Of a stretch of DNA of 64,000 bases, positions 50,053 to 62,843 are shown one piece after another. The notes beneath the pieces were generated by a model that was not told the origin of the DNA, searched no databases, and saw nothing but the letters and a program-made list of their open reading frames with translations. Positions within the stretch are counted from its first letter, which is position 1. Each line of letters starts with the position of its first letter. Source of the DNA: Paramecium sonneborni (taxonomy: Eukaryota > Ciliophora > Oligohymenophorea > Peniculida > Parameciidae); the NCBI GenBank assembly GCA_905182985.1, contig CAJJDN010000005.1, positions 251,823 to 315,822 of the forward strand. The letters run 5' to 3'. The position numbers and the translations under genes were made by a program.

Positions 50053-53000
50053 ATGACTTCATCTCCGAAAATTCAGTTAGGAGAATCACTATTTTAAAGC
50101 GCTATTTTATTATAACTTATTTTGAGACTCCATTTCATATTTCCATCAGATGGATGGAATATATGGAAATATGAAGATTATAAACTGCATGTTCCTTATG
50201 TCATGTTGTCAGTTTTATATTAAGAAATATCAGATGCACTTAAAATACTTCTCATATTATTTAATGTTACAATCTTCATTCTCAGCTTTTTTAAATTTCA
50301 ATTTGTTTTCTATTACAATAACCTTTTATGGACTATATTTTATATACCTTAAGTAGCAATGCTTTCAAGTTCATCAGAAAATATTGGAATTTCAATTTTT
50401 GGAATCCTATTTCTTTTTTTTATTCTAGTATTTAATCTCTATTTTAATCGTTCCACTAAATTTATTCATAGTAATCCATTTGTTAGAAAATTTACTTAAT
50501 TAACAATAATTAGTGCTGCTTTAGATACTATTTGTTATATAGATTTTGAATTTCACATTTTATAATTGATTTTATTACATATCTAAGGAATAGTCCTTTG
50601 CTTAGACATTATTATATTTAAACCTTATAAATTCTAATTGAATAAAATAGTATTTTAGTATAACTTTCTATTTTACGCTTTGGTTATAATTCATACAATA
50701 TTACTATTTAACAAATCAGAAGAAAATATGTTTTATTTTTCTATTTTAATTGGAACTTTAGCATATGCTCTTTCATTTTAACTTTATGATAGAAATACAG
50801 ATATGGATTCATCTAATTAATTTACAATTTTAATTTAGTGTTAAGAATTTTATTAATCGTAGGATATTTAATAGTATATAAATTTAAAATATCATAAAAC
50901 TAATTGTAAATTGTAATAAAAAGATTAGAGTAAAAATGAAATATTAATTTATTATTTAGAATATAATATTTCAATTAACAAAAAGTAGAAAATAGATTAT
51001 GAAATCTTAGAATTAGCTTTAATTCACTTTTTATGTATTCATAAAGCTCCATTAACAGCCCTTTGTAGATTAATATAATATTATAATATCCCTTAAGATC
51101 ATTCCTTGTTCTTTCAGATTACATTTCCAAGTTAGCATAAATAATTATGGAATTCTGTTAGAAAAGTTTAAGAAGGAATAAATCAACTTTTAAAGGCAGG
51201 ATAATATTTAGATCATCGTATTTTATCTACAAAAGATATATATGAGGCAGTGAAAATAAGAGAAATATCAATGCCTTTGATTTTGAGCACTCTAGATTAT
51301 AAAATAAACTATTGGAAATAATTAATATCTTTGATAACAAATTTAAAGAAGCTTTTTTAGACAACATGTTTAATGAGTTAAAAATTAATCGAATGTAAAT
51401 TGCTACTTTAAAAGTTATTTAATTGCAGTAATATAGAATAAATTGAAGAACCAAGAACAATATTAGAAGTTTTAATTCTAATAATTTATTATGCAATAAT
51501 TATAAATGATCATGAATAAGCAGTAAAAATGTAAAAAGTAATGAATGACATTTTAAGATCAGAAACTCTAACTGAAGGAAAATTACTTAATGGTAATATT
51601 ATTGAAAACAAAATTTGTTTGCTTTACACTAGTATTGTTAAATCATAAGGATCTATAATTAAATTAAATGCATAATAAATTGCTTAATTTTGGGGATATG
51701 AAAATGAAATGGATTTCAGAGATATTAAACATATAAATTAATTAATGCCAGATTTTTTAGCATCAGTTCATGATTAATATTTAGAAAGATTTAAGAAATT
51801 AGGACATAGTATTTTATTCGGTAAAAGTAGAACAATTTTTTTGAAAGGAAAAAGTAACTTCTTCATTCCTGCAGATATTACTATTGATAATTTCTTTATC
51901 AGTTATGATGATTATGTTATTACAGCTGCATTTTCAAAAACAAAAGAGAAATGTCTTTTTATGTTGTTTGATCATAAAGGCAGAATATTAGGAGTTAATA
52001 ATCTAATGTTCAAATTAATGTAATCAATAGATAAAACAATTACTTTAGATCATCTTACATCTGGATATGTTTTTCAATTAATTCCTAAAATATTTAATTT
52101 AATCAATGCATATCGAAATTCTGAAGATGAAGCTAATTAAGATGATAAAATTATTTTAAAAATTGGAAATCCTATAAAATAACAGTTCTCTAAATTAATG
52201 TAAAGTTCAAAAGCAAAAAATAAACATTAAATGTTTTATGCAGGTTTATGGACAACATTTGACACACCAGAACATTTTTAAATGAACTAAAATTAAAAAT
52301 CAAATTTAAATCTAAATTTACTTGATTCTGAAAAACCTAATTGTGATCTTTTTGACGAAGTATATTAATAAAAGATGCAACTATATATAGATTAAAATGT
52401 TTAAACTACAAATTTCTAAATTAAATGTTACTTAGAATACTTAATACTTGGATACTAAAAGTCAATTCCATTATTTACTTTAGAAATAAATGATATTATT
52501 TCTGTATTTGATTAAGAAAATGGAGATACATTCTCATAAAATAGCATGCATAATGTTGAATTATCAGATCTAAACAAATCAAGTCATTTAATGTTAAGTT
52601 CAATTTAGGATGAAAGTTTTTAAAAAATAAAAATAGATGAAAATGATAAATAATAATAATATCCAGAAATATCTTTAATGAGAGGAAGATATGATTAATC
52701 TTTTTTTGATCAACTATAAGAATCTTCTAGATAAATTTTAGCTCCATTTTCATAAAGAGCAACTTTTAATTTAATCAAACATAAAAGTATGAATGATGAT
52801 TCTAAATACTTAGAAGATGAATTTAAAATTATCAAATTATAATAAGAAATAGGATATGAAAATTAAAATTTTTAATTATAATACACAAAAAATAAAACTG
52901 TCCTTGATAAATTATAAGAACAATAATCATCTAATAATAATAATGAATAATAATTAGATTAAAAAAATGAAATTTAAGCTGTTAACTCTGGTGGCTCTAT

Positions 53001-54876
53001 TGCAAGAAGATCAAAAAATCACCATTATGAATTATTAAAATTGAAATCTAGAAATTAAGCAAGACCCATATAATTAAGTTTTATTATTTTATTAGATGTA
53101 TGTATTATTTTAAGCATAATCATATTTAACATTCTAAATGTGATATTTATAAATAAGCAAAGAGATAATGGTAACCGTTAGTTACTTGAAATGTAAGCCC
53201 CATATATTTTTAATGGATTTTATTGTGAAATAACTTCTTTTGATATACTTTATAAATTATCTAAAGTAGATGGAATTCAAATAAGTTAAAATTTATTAAA
53301 CTCTATTGAATAAAGATTTAAAAAGTTTAATTATTTGCAAAATATGTCAGAATTTCAAACTGTATTTCACTAAATTGAATAATAAGAGAATTTTTTAACT
53401 TCCAATATTACATTACATTATATTGATTAAGCTGATGAATTAAATTCATCTTATACTTTTTATTATTCAAAACTTACTATTTATTTCAGACAATTGATTG
53501 AATATTATTAAGATTATGACTTTAATAATTTTAATGATCACTTTTTTTAACAATCTCTTTTTCAAGTATTAAATTTAGAAAATAGCACATAATTGTTTAG
53601 ATTATTAATTAGATCATTAATAGACAAATTCTATGTTGAATTAGATTTAAATGATGAATTTATTTTAAATTTATTTATCATTTAAACTATTCTGTAATTC
53701 TGCCTTTTTATCTTATAATTTTGGTTTCTTTTTGATTTATTAAAAACTCATGTGAAAATTCTAAATCTTAATTGTAGATTATACGAAAAAGACATTTATG
53801 TTACAATTTAGAAACTCTAAAGTGTGAGAGAAATTTTAAATGATAAATATTCAATAAATTGGAAGAAGGCAGATTATGTACACATTATATATTAACCTTT
53901 GAATAAAGAGTAATAAATTAATACAACAAATACTAAACAAAACAAGACAACCCTTCTATCTTCAAGAATATAGTAATCAACTTTTAACATGTGTTCGATT
54001 TCAGCATTTTTGTTTACTTTATTATTAATTATTCTGATAGTCAATATAGGAGGTTTCCTATTTAATTCTCAAAAATAAAAATAACTCATGCCATCTTATA
54101 AATTAGGTGCTGAATTTCTTCATTTCACAATTTAAGTTGATTCTATTATTAGTAATGCAATTAGAATCAAAAGCTAAAATATACTTTTAAGTTAGAACTC
54201 TTTAACTGAATCTATATCCTAAAAAACATTACAATCATCTTAAAACTATTTCAAACAAGATCGCTATCAAAATCTAACAAATTTTTATTATTTGGTAGAT
54301 TCATTTAAACATAGCTAAATTCAAATCATACAAAATTTAATCAATAATCCTAATATTGATTCAAAAAATGCTGACATTTTAAATTAATTATTTTTTTAAG
54401 ATATTTGCTAGCTCTTTTGCCCTAATTCACCTGATATAAAGGATAATTGTACTTATCTATATAATAAAGGAATAATAGGAATATATACAAAAATTTTAAA
54501 TTATATTGTCAGCTTCTATAATATTGAATTAGAAAATAAAGAACTTGATGCAGATTTCTAAAATACTCTAAATATACTCAATTCAGCTGATTTCAATTAA
54601 ATGTTTGGTAGACATTTTACTAATGCTAAATTGGCTTTCAATTAATTTGCTTAAGAAAATTTAAAATTAGCATTTGGTTAAATTGAAGATAATTTTAATG
54701 ATACTTTGATTTATTTTCTAATAACTGGGTATTTAACATTAATAGCAATTGGATTAGCTTTAACATATTTTGTTAAAGTTCAATAAAATTAAATTAACTT
54801 GATTAGATTATCCTTAACCATCCTACCAGTGGAATTAATTGATTAATAAGCTATAAATATTCTTCGTTAATTATGA
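50053..54876 (+). CDS. Very large multi-pass membrane protein of the TmcB (tiny macrocysts) type
   Basis: A single uninterrupted frame of 1,607 residues. The first 320 residues hold eight or more membrane helices (ISIFGILFLFFILVFNLYF, LCLDIIIFKPYKF). A long cytosolic region follows, with a PAS-like core near residues 563-620: LMPDFLASVHDQYLERFKKL, then GHSILFG and FFIPADITIDNFF. This LxPDxxAxxH pattern is what I associate with TmcB/C-like proteins, abundant in ciliates. Further C-terminal helices include SFIILLDVCIILSIIIFNIL, LFIIQTILQFCLFILQFWFL, FLFTLLLIILIVNIGGFLF and a last one near residue 1570. Q/N-rich linkers occur around residues 900-980. The role is not known; a sensor or mechanosensor has been suggested for relatives. 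Start chosen as the ATG giving a continuous frame with MTSSPKIQ. Confidence 0.8.
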
Positions 54877-55812
54877 AAGCAAAATTAAAAACTATTAATA
54901 AATATATATAAAATAAAATAAAAATAATATTTTTTTCTTGATTTCAAGAATTTCTTTCATTATCAAAATTAAAACAAAATAGAAAATATTTGAAATACAA
55001 ATTTTAGATCATCCTATTTCTGATAAAAGGTCATTTTAAAAATTTATAATATAATCTAAATAATAATAAAATTTATTCATTCCATAATAATTATATTAAA
55101 TTTATTTTATGAGAATTAAACTGTAATTTAATTATATAGAATTAGAAAATTTCAGAGAAAATTAACTCTAATTAAAAATGATTTTCCAGATTGTATTTTA
55201 ATGAATAATAAAAAATCTGTGGTTACACAATCTGTAAAGTTTTGGTATAAATAAATAACAGATTACATACTGAGAAATACAATAAACTGTGGTTACTAAT
55301 TAGATCAATAAAAATTTTTTCTAATTCATTATTATATAATAATTCTATACTAATATAATTATGTCGTATAATTTCAATTATTAAAAAGTTTGTTAAAAAG
55401 ATTTAAATGGCTTTATATATGACTTATCAACTCATAGAACTAATTTAATTTTTTTATACATATTAATTTTCTTATTGTTGTAAAAAGAGAGGGTGAGTTA
55501 AAGTTTGCTTTTAAGCTTTGAAATTATGTGATGGATATTTAATATAAAACTTATTATGATGTAACATAGTTTAAATTTCTGTAAAAATGACTAGAAGTAT
55601 TTATCATAATCTATTTTTTAAGAATCATTTGTATTCTCTTAACAATTTTAGCCTTAAAGCAATATTGATCACAAATAAAGATAGATTTTAACTAACTTAA
55701 AAATTAAGGTATATTTTTTAAAATGAAAGAAGAATATAATTAAAGCAATATTCACAAATCCTTTAAGTATAGAACTTACAGTAATACAAAAGTTTGAAGG
55801 AATATTTTATTT
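54877..55812. other. Non-coding region, about 940 bp
   Basis: No credible gene on either strand. Around 55210-55295 there is a short repeat (CTGTGGTTAC twice, near 55217 and 55286) and an inverted pair AATCTGT/ACAGATT able to form a hairpin; see findings. Confidence 0.4.
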
Positions 55813-56091
55813 TCATAAATGAATCTGAAAAAAAAAAACAATAACTTTCATTTAGTTTCTAAAGATTCGAGATCTTTTATTTCCATATTTATTCTTCTTC
55901 TGGTTAGAATTGTGCTATTAGAGATCTTAATTCTTAATGAATATGTATACATTCTATAGTTTTTGATGAGGTCGATAGAATTTGTACATTTTAGTTTCGA
56001 CGAGAAGAAATAGTTGATTTGATGTAGATTAAGTTGATTTTATCGTCTTTTTTAGAGATTACTCCTTCCTATTGCTGCAAGTGCATCCCAT
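55813..56091 (-). CDS. Small dual-acylated protein MGCT-2, 85-92 residues
   Basis: Starts MGCTCSNRKEQSLKK, an N-myristoylation signal with Cys3 and Cys5 as palmitoylation sites and a basic patch. Then comes a compact part (MYKFYRPHQKLQNVYIFI) and a basic tail (NQKKNKYGNKRSRIFRNQ). A 21-nt putative intron (plus-strand 55825-55845: GTTATTG, eleven T, CAG) is in frame, so the stop is the same with or without splicing. Its N-terminus resembles that of the gene at 49264 in pattern, and the two genes flank the TmcB-like gene. Function unknown. Confidence 0.5.
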
Positions 56092-56256
56092 TAAATTTTT
56101 AATAAGAAAATATCTTAACAAAGAATTAGAAATTTTAATTAAAAATTTATAATCATAAATTTTAGATATTGAAGGTTTCTAAAATACATAATGTACTCAG
56201 AACTATTCTTTATTAATATATAATTATTAAAATTAGTATAATCATTACAAAAAATT

Positions 56257-57931
56257 ATGAATAATTAAGTGCAAGGGAATAACAACTAGGCATAATAAGC
56301 TAATCAAGGTTAATAATAAGGAGGATTTGGTTTTTTCAGAATAATTCTTACCATTATAGGTATAAATTATATGGTTTCATTTTTCTAATAAAGTCCTCGA
56401 GTTGATACTTATTTCAACATTCTAAATTCAAATGATCTATTTAACTTAACAATTACAAACAATGTAACTAATTGGACTTTTGAAGAGTTAGATTTATTTT
56501 ATAGTAAAGACACAATAATTGTGAAAAACATTACTTTGACAGGAGAAGAAGTATAAATATATATTATTCAAAGCTACTTAAAAATCCTTATTTCAAAATA
56601 GAATTAGGAAACAGCAACTTTAATATTGAATCAGGCTTTGCATTAACAAAACTAATGAAAGTGTAATAAAATGAAAAAAAGAATTTATTATTTGATAAGC
56701 ATGATGAGTATATGATAAAGAAATCTGAAGAAAATTTGACTAATTCAAAATATGAATGGCATACAAAAAATAAATAATATATATTATTTGTGCATGATTC
56801 AAATTCATATCCAAAAAATTAAATTCCACCATAAATTAAATGTAAAATAAATTGAATTATAAATTTAGATAGATTTTAAAGAACATAAGAAGGTTTCATT
56901 TATACTCCAAATCTGGATGTTGATAACTATTTTTTAAGAAAGAAAGATCATCTTTTGATTTAAACAAATGAGACATATGAAATTCCAATAGAATTTAATT
57001 GTTATAATTCATGGAAATATTATATGATTGATTCTTTGAAATAAGCAGGAAAATTTTATGAAAATTTAGGAATGGAAATATATGATGAAATAGCAGAAGA
57101 TAATACTAAGGAGATGCTTTTTGAAACTAATTTTTATTTAGTTGCTGTAACAATGATAGTTAGTTTATTACATACAGTGTTTTCAACATTAGCTATAAAG
57201 AATGACTTTTAATATTGGAAGAATTTGAATTCTTAAGAAGGAATATCAATAAGAGCTTTATATACAAATTTTGTATTTGATGTTATCATTACTTTATACT
57301 TATTAGATAATGAAACTTCTTATCTCATAATAATTTAATAATTTGTTGAATTAGGATTGATGGTATGGAAAATCACAAAAACAACCAAATTCAAAAAAAT
57401 TAATGTATTTCCTTATGTATAATTCTTGCATTAATAATCCTATGAATCGAAAACTTAATAATATGATTAGAAAGCAGCTAATTTCTTGTATAAATTGTCA
57501 ATACCTTTATTTGGTGGCTACATTATTTATGCTTTGATTTACTAAGAACATAAAGGAATATATTCCTTTATAATAGAGAGCTTAGTAGAATTTATCTATT
57601 TATTTGGTTTTATTAATATGACTCCTTAGTTATTTATTAATTATAAACTTAAATCTGTAGCTCATTTACCATGGAGAACAATGATATATAAGTTTTTGAA
57701 CACTATAATTGATGATTTATTTGCATTCATAATAACAATGCCATGGTTAAAGAGATTAAGTTGTTTTAGAGATGATATAATATTTCTTATATATATATAT
57801 CAAAGAAGGATATATAAAGTAGATCCAAATAGATTAGTAATTATTTTAAATAATATATTTAGGATGCTGGATATTCTTAGGATATAAATACTTAATAAGA
57901 AGTAACAGAAAATAAAGAAAAAAAGGATTGA
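56257..57931 (+). CDS. CLPTM1: CLPTM1 family membrane protein
   Basis: Encodes 532 residues with introns at 56551-56573, 56842-56868 and 57837-57862. After a Q/N/G-rich N-terminus comes a membrane helix (FFRIILTIIGINYMVSFF), a luminal domain, then four to five helices. The signature region is VAHLPWRTMIYKFLNTIIDD, LFAFIITMPWLKRLSCFRDD and IIFLIYIYQRRIYKVDPNR, which is diagnostic of CLPTM1/CLPTM1L. The tail TENKEKKD is typically hydrophilic. In animals CLPTM1 is an ER protein that retains GABA-A receptors, and CLPTM1L scrambles GPI precursors; the ciliate role is not shown by sequence. Confidence 0.95.
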
Positions 57932-58086
57932 TAATAAATATTATTTCTTTGTACATTATTTTGATTTATAAATAAGTTCTGATTAATCTTTTGTTGATTT
58001 TTAAAGTAAATTATTTTGTGTTTAATAAAACTTATGGAAAGATTATAATAAACAAAATTGTAATTAATTTTATTTTTAACAATCAA

Positions 58087-59366
58087 ATGTCTAGCTACCC
58101 ATAAGTAGGGTTATTTGATAGCCATTCAACTACTTTGGATTCTCTTTCTAATGATGTTCATCTTATTTAATAAACACTCCAAGGATGGACTTCCATTTTC
58201 AGTTAACTTATGGAGATTAGCATTGAAACACATAAACAAAATCAATCCAACGTAAAATTGAATTATTTAAATATAGAGTGCCTTGCTTTAATAATTGATG
58301 AATTAATTACATAAAAGATCCAGATGTTCTTAACCAAAAGACTAAATTAAGTTGTCTCCAATCAGACCAACTAAAACTGAACCAGATGAAATCCTAAAAC
58401 CAGAAAATTTTTCAAGAATCTTTAATAATCCTAAGAAGGTATATCAAACTGGTAAGTATAAAGATTTCGATCATGTAATTGTAAGGGACACCATTTGATT
58501 CCGCTTTTGAAAGTATCAATAAAGAATTAGAAGAACCAACAAGGGATGATTAATACCTTTCTGTTCCTAAGAATATATAGTTATCTAATGATAAAAATAA
58601 ACAAAAAAAGAATCAATAAATAGATCTTCATCCACAAAGTGCTAAAAACACATATGAAAATAAACAATTTGCTTTTAATAAACCCACTCGCTTATAAGAT
58701 GTTAAAGCTAATAAAGAGAATAACTTAAATTAATATCCTATAAATAGACCAGAATCTAAACGTAATTTAGATTGTCCTTAATTATTAACTGTTCATGAAG
58801 AGAATCAATCATCAATGATGATACCAATTGATAATAATAATTTTAAATGTAAGATCTATTCAAATTTAATAGATTCTATAACCTAATCACATAGATAATA
58901 TGATTAATGTAGTACTTCAAAAACTTCATAAAATAGTTAAAGACCACTTAATTATTTTTAATAATAATAACAATTATAATCAGAAAATAACAGATCTTCA
59001 TCAAAATCATGTTATGGACCTAATCATAATATCTAATAATAGATTCTCACAAACAATGTCAATATTATTAATTAATAATAACATATTCAATAATAGTCTG
59101 TAACTTAATGTGCATCAAGCACAAAAAATGCGAAACAGCTTCCCATTTAGAATAATAACATTCCTGTTAAATAGTAGTCTATAGATTTGGTTAATTAAGT
59201 AAGATATTCACTTTATATTAAGATATCAAGTTAAAGAGCTAAAAGCTATAGTGAATAAAATTGTAAAAAATAATTAAGTAAACGTTGTTTAGATATTGAA
59301 TTACTTGATAAATAATATGAAACTAGTTAGGAACTGATATGGAAAGCTTAGAAAAGCAAAAAGTGA
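58087..59366 (+). CDS. Hypothetical Q/N/S-rich protein, about 400 residues
   Basis: Starts MSSYPQVGLFDSHSTTLDSL followed by a short coiled coil (WTSIFSQLMEISIETHKQNQ). Introns near 58250-58275 (25 nt) and 58450-58485 (34 nt) are needed; a third 24-nt one near 59199 is in frame and optional (398 or 406 residues). The rest is low-complexity and polar, rich in N, Q, S and K, and probably disordered, with KSKK before TGA. No domain recognised. It sits 155 bp after CLPTM1 and 27 bp before PRMT5 on the same strand. Confidence 0.6.
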
Positions 59367-59393
59367 TAAATAAAATTATATATATTTTTAATT

Positions 59394-61293
59394 ATGGTTT
59401 ACAAATTTGAAGCTGTACCTTGGGGATTAAAGACTGTTTGGTATTTTTATGAACTCAAAGATTCTGTCCCATAAATTATTACCATTGTTAATAAGAAGAA
59501 ATTTGATGCAATAATTATGCCAATTTTCCCATCAAATATTTAAAGGGAAGGAAATATTAATGATTTTATTAATCATTCATATTTAAAATCAGAATTAGAA
59601 GTTAAATCAGATGACATCTAAAAGCTACATTTTTTAATTTCCAATCATAACCTTAGTGATGATAATAAAGAAAAGAGAAAAATAAATAGAGAGATGTTAA
59701 AATAGGAAATTTAATTTGCTGCTTATTTAGGAGTACCATCAATTATATTAAATTCAAATTGTGATCCTATAAAACTAGCCAAATTTATAAGAAAAGTATA
59801 ATTTCTTATAATTTTTAGATGTCAAATAAATATTTTATTGACTTGAATACTTTTGTTTTGGATGTTGATATTATAAAAGATTGGAATAAATATAATTAAA
59901 TTCGATAAGAGTTATAATTTAATCTTCCAATACTTCTTAGATTAAAGAAAGAAATGACAACTAAGGTAATTGTTATTATTATTTATATATAGAATGAATA
60001 AAGAAAATGGCTCTCTGAAAATATTAGATTTGTACATTTAAATCAAGAACATTTTTCAATGAATGATTAAGGAGCACCAAAATTAGAAGATGCTCAAAAC
60101 TAATTTTTGACTTCTTATTTTCCATTTGAAAATTATATATCAATATCAGCTAAATCTCCATAAATAGATTTAGCTGATTATCGATAATATTTGATTCATC
60201 TTTTTAAAAATTAATAACCTCTATCAGATTAAGCTAATTTGGCATCAGAATTCTTTGATGAATTACAAATTCCTTTATAACCTTATAAGGATAATTTAAA
60301 TTCAGGAACTTATGAAGTTTTTGAATAGGATAAAATAAAATATGATTTATATGAAGATGCTTGTAGAAAATATTTGAAAAATGTAAAAAAAACAGAAATT
60401 AATATTTTAATGGCAGGAGCTGGAAGAGGTGGAATTTTAGAAAGAGTAATTTTTGCAGCTTAAGGTGCAAAATGTAAAATAAAAATAGTTGCTCTTGAAA
60501 AAAATCCATATGCATATATGACTTTAGTATTTTAAAAAAAAAGATAAAAATAATGGAAGGATGTAGAAATAATTTTAAATGATTTAAAAACATGGTAAAC
60601 AGAATTGAAATTTGATTTAATTGTATCTGAATTATTAGGCAGTTTTGGAGATAATGAATTATCACCTGAATGTTTATTGTGGGCTTAAAAGTTTTTATAA
60701 CCAGATGCAATTAGTATTCCAAGTGATTCTGTATCTTATTGTGTTCCAGTAAGTTGTCCTTAATTACATACAAAAGTTAAAAAAAGTTATGGATATGATT
60801 TTAGTTATGTAGTTCACTTTTAAAAATATTACACTATACATGATATTTAAAAATGTATGTAATTTAAACATCCAGATTTTAATAATGAAAATAAATTAGC
60901 ATAAGAATAAGTATAATAACATTAACTATCTGTAGAATTTATTATTTGAGTTTAAACAAGATTTATTGATACATGGAATGGCTGGTTATTTTACATCTAA
61001 ACTTTATGAAGAAATAGAACTTAGTACACATCCAAATAATAGTACTCCAGATATGTTTTCTTGGTTTCCTATTTATTTTCCTTTTGAAGTATTTAATGTT
61101 AATTATTATTATTCAGAAACCTGTAAATATATTAAAAAAACAAAAATTGAAATTTACAATAAAGAGAGTAAACAATGAAGCAGGAGTTTGGTATGAATGG
61201 TTTAATACAGTATTAAATGAAGATGATTAAATATTAGATGGAAGTAGAATTCATAATGAAAATGGTAAAAAATAAATAATTGAAATAAAGTGA
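59394..61293 (+). CDS. PRMT5: PRMT5-type protein arginine methyltransferase
   Basis: Encodes 598 residues with introns at 59796-59818, 59966-59992, 60911-60935 and 61089-61116. The N-terminal half is the TIM-barrel region (DAIIMPIFPSN, REMLKQEIQFAAYLGVPSII). The catalytic part has YEVFEQDKIKYDLYEDA, the SAM motif ILMAGAGRGGILERVI near residue 323, the acidic VALEKNPYAY, and the double-E loop SELLGSFGDNELSPECL. The C-terminal beta barrel contains HGMAGYFTSKLY, FSWFPIYFPF and VWYEW; the last is reached only after the 28-nt intron. PRMT5 makes symmetric dimethylarginine on Sm proteins and histones, normally with MEP50. The Phe before the SAM motif that distinguishes PRMT5 (FEQDKIKY) is present. 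Confidence 0.95.
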
Positions 61294-61395
61294 TTTTATT
61301 TTTAAAATTGTGTATATTTGATAATAAAAAATACCATTTTTTTAAAGGATATTGAAGAGTAATTTTATTTTGCTGATAATCTGATTAAAATTATA

Positions 61396-62487
61396 ATGGC
61401 TAAGAAAATGATGAGTCAACCTGGTTTAGTTGAAGAATTTATAAAAATAGTAGATAGTTTTGGTGGAGAGGATTGTAGAAATTGGGCACATGTAGCTAGA
61501 ATTTTATTTAATGCTTGCTAATTTCAAGTAAAATCTCCTTAAAAATTGAAACGAATTTATGAGTCTTTTAAAAAACCTAAATAAGAATTATCTAATATTT
61601 AATTTTCAAAGTTATTAGAAATAGATATAAAAAGCCGTGGCAATCATGTAACAGCTACTAAAGATTTTTTTAATTAAACTGGTGTTAGAATGTCTTAATG
61701 TAGATTTAAAGAACATGCTGTATTAGGTATTAGAAATAGTCTAAAGGTGTTAGTAAAAATATTAGGGATTTAAAAGAAAGCTATTTAAACAGTTTTGAGT
61801 AGATTTTCATATACATCTATTTAAATAATGTTTAGAGCAGCAGATTGTAAATATTAGGATGTTCTAATATAAGAAATAAAATAATATGCCTTATTGTTTG
61901 AATAAGCTTATTTGATTTATGCAGAAAATCATCATAAAAGTCAACCTGAATTATTTGATCTTTTAAAACCAATAATGAATCGAAGATAATTTAGAAGATG
62001 TTTATTTTACTTATTTTTTGTAGATGAATTAAAATCAATATCTTTAAAATAAACTATAGATGATAATGATTTAAAGAATCATCCTTTATTATAAAAGACA
62101 ATAGAATTGAATAAAAAATTACCATTTTATTAAAGAGTAGTGAATTTATGTGATAGAGAAGAGAAATATAACATGTATTGTACTTATAATAATAATATTG
62201 ATAATGAATTTTGTAAGATATATTTAAATGAATGTGAATTAAAGAAAAAGAAAAGTTAAAAAGCCAGAAAATAGAATGAAAATCTACGTACAGTAAGAGG
62301 AAAGATACATCAGCCAGGTGATTAATTATTTAGAGGATGGAAAACAGTAGTATTTGAAGCAGATGAAGATATAATATAAAATGATGGAAGAGATTAAATG
62401 TAAAATGAATTGAAAAGAAAGAAAATGCAAGAATTATATGAAATAGCTTTTGGAGATGATAATAATAATAATAATAATAATTATTGA
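61396..62487 (+). CDS. SANT/Myb-like ciliate protein, copy 2
   Basis: Intronless, 363 residues. N-terminus: EEFIKIVDSFGGEDCRNWAH, then VARILFNA, parallel to EFLAIVDAFGGKNC in the gene at 30091. The second shared block is LEIDIKSRGNHVTATKDFFN, with CRFKEHAVLGIRNSLKVLVK after it. A third shared element is HQPGDQLFRGWKTVVFEADE against KPGDTRTDTRYTKIFTCDDD. Between them lies a helical region rich in aromatics. The C-terminus is acidic and ends in seven Asn codons and a Tyr (AAT tract 62461-62481). A nuclear role is inferred from the SANT-like first block. It lies 102 bp after PRMT5. Confidence 0.7.
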
Positions 62488-62513
62488 TAAAACAATAATT
62501 TAAATAAATAAAT

Positions 62514-62804
62514 ATGCCTGTCCCAAATAGTTCATATCCTATTCCTTTGAGAACAGTCCTTAAAATAGCACCTGTATGCATGGTACTTACAACTCTGGGT
62601 ACATTATTACCAGTGTGTTTATATGATATTTTGTATCATTCACATGAGAGAATTGACAAATTCTTTTGGAGATCAAGCAGATTTGAAAGATTTATTAGAT
62701 GTAGAGATATGAAATTGCGTACATTTTGGTATGAAGCAATGGAATGGTAACCAACTGGTAGAGAAAGCTTTATTAAGACTAGACCGTAAGTAGCAGATCC
62801 TTGA
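62514..62804 (+). CDS. Small single-helix membrane protein, 96 residues
   Basis: An intronless frame that uses fewer TAA/TAG codons than most genes here. After MPVPNSSYPIPLRTVLKIA comes one helix (PVCMVLTTLGTLLPVCLYDI), then a basic, aromatic region (FFWRSSRFERFIRC, LRTFWYEAMEW) and a short tail ending VADP. The pattern of one helix and a positively charged tail suits a small subunit of a mitochondrial inner-membrane complex, but I cannot assign it. It is 26 bp after the SANT-like gene and convergent with the proteasome gene, with only 39 bp between their stops. Confidence 0.65.
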
Positions 62805-62843
62805 GAAATATATAAATAAATAAATAAATAAAAATTATTATGT

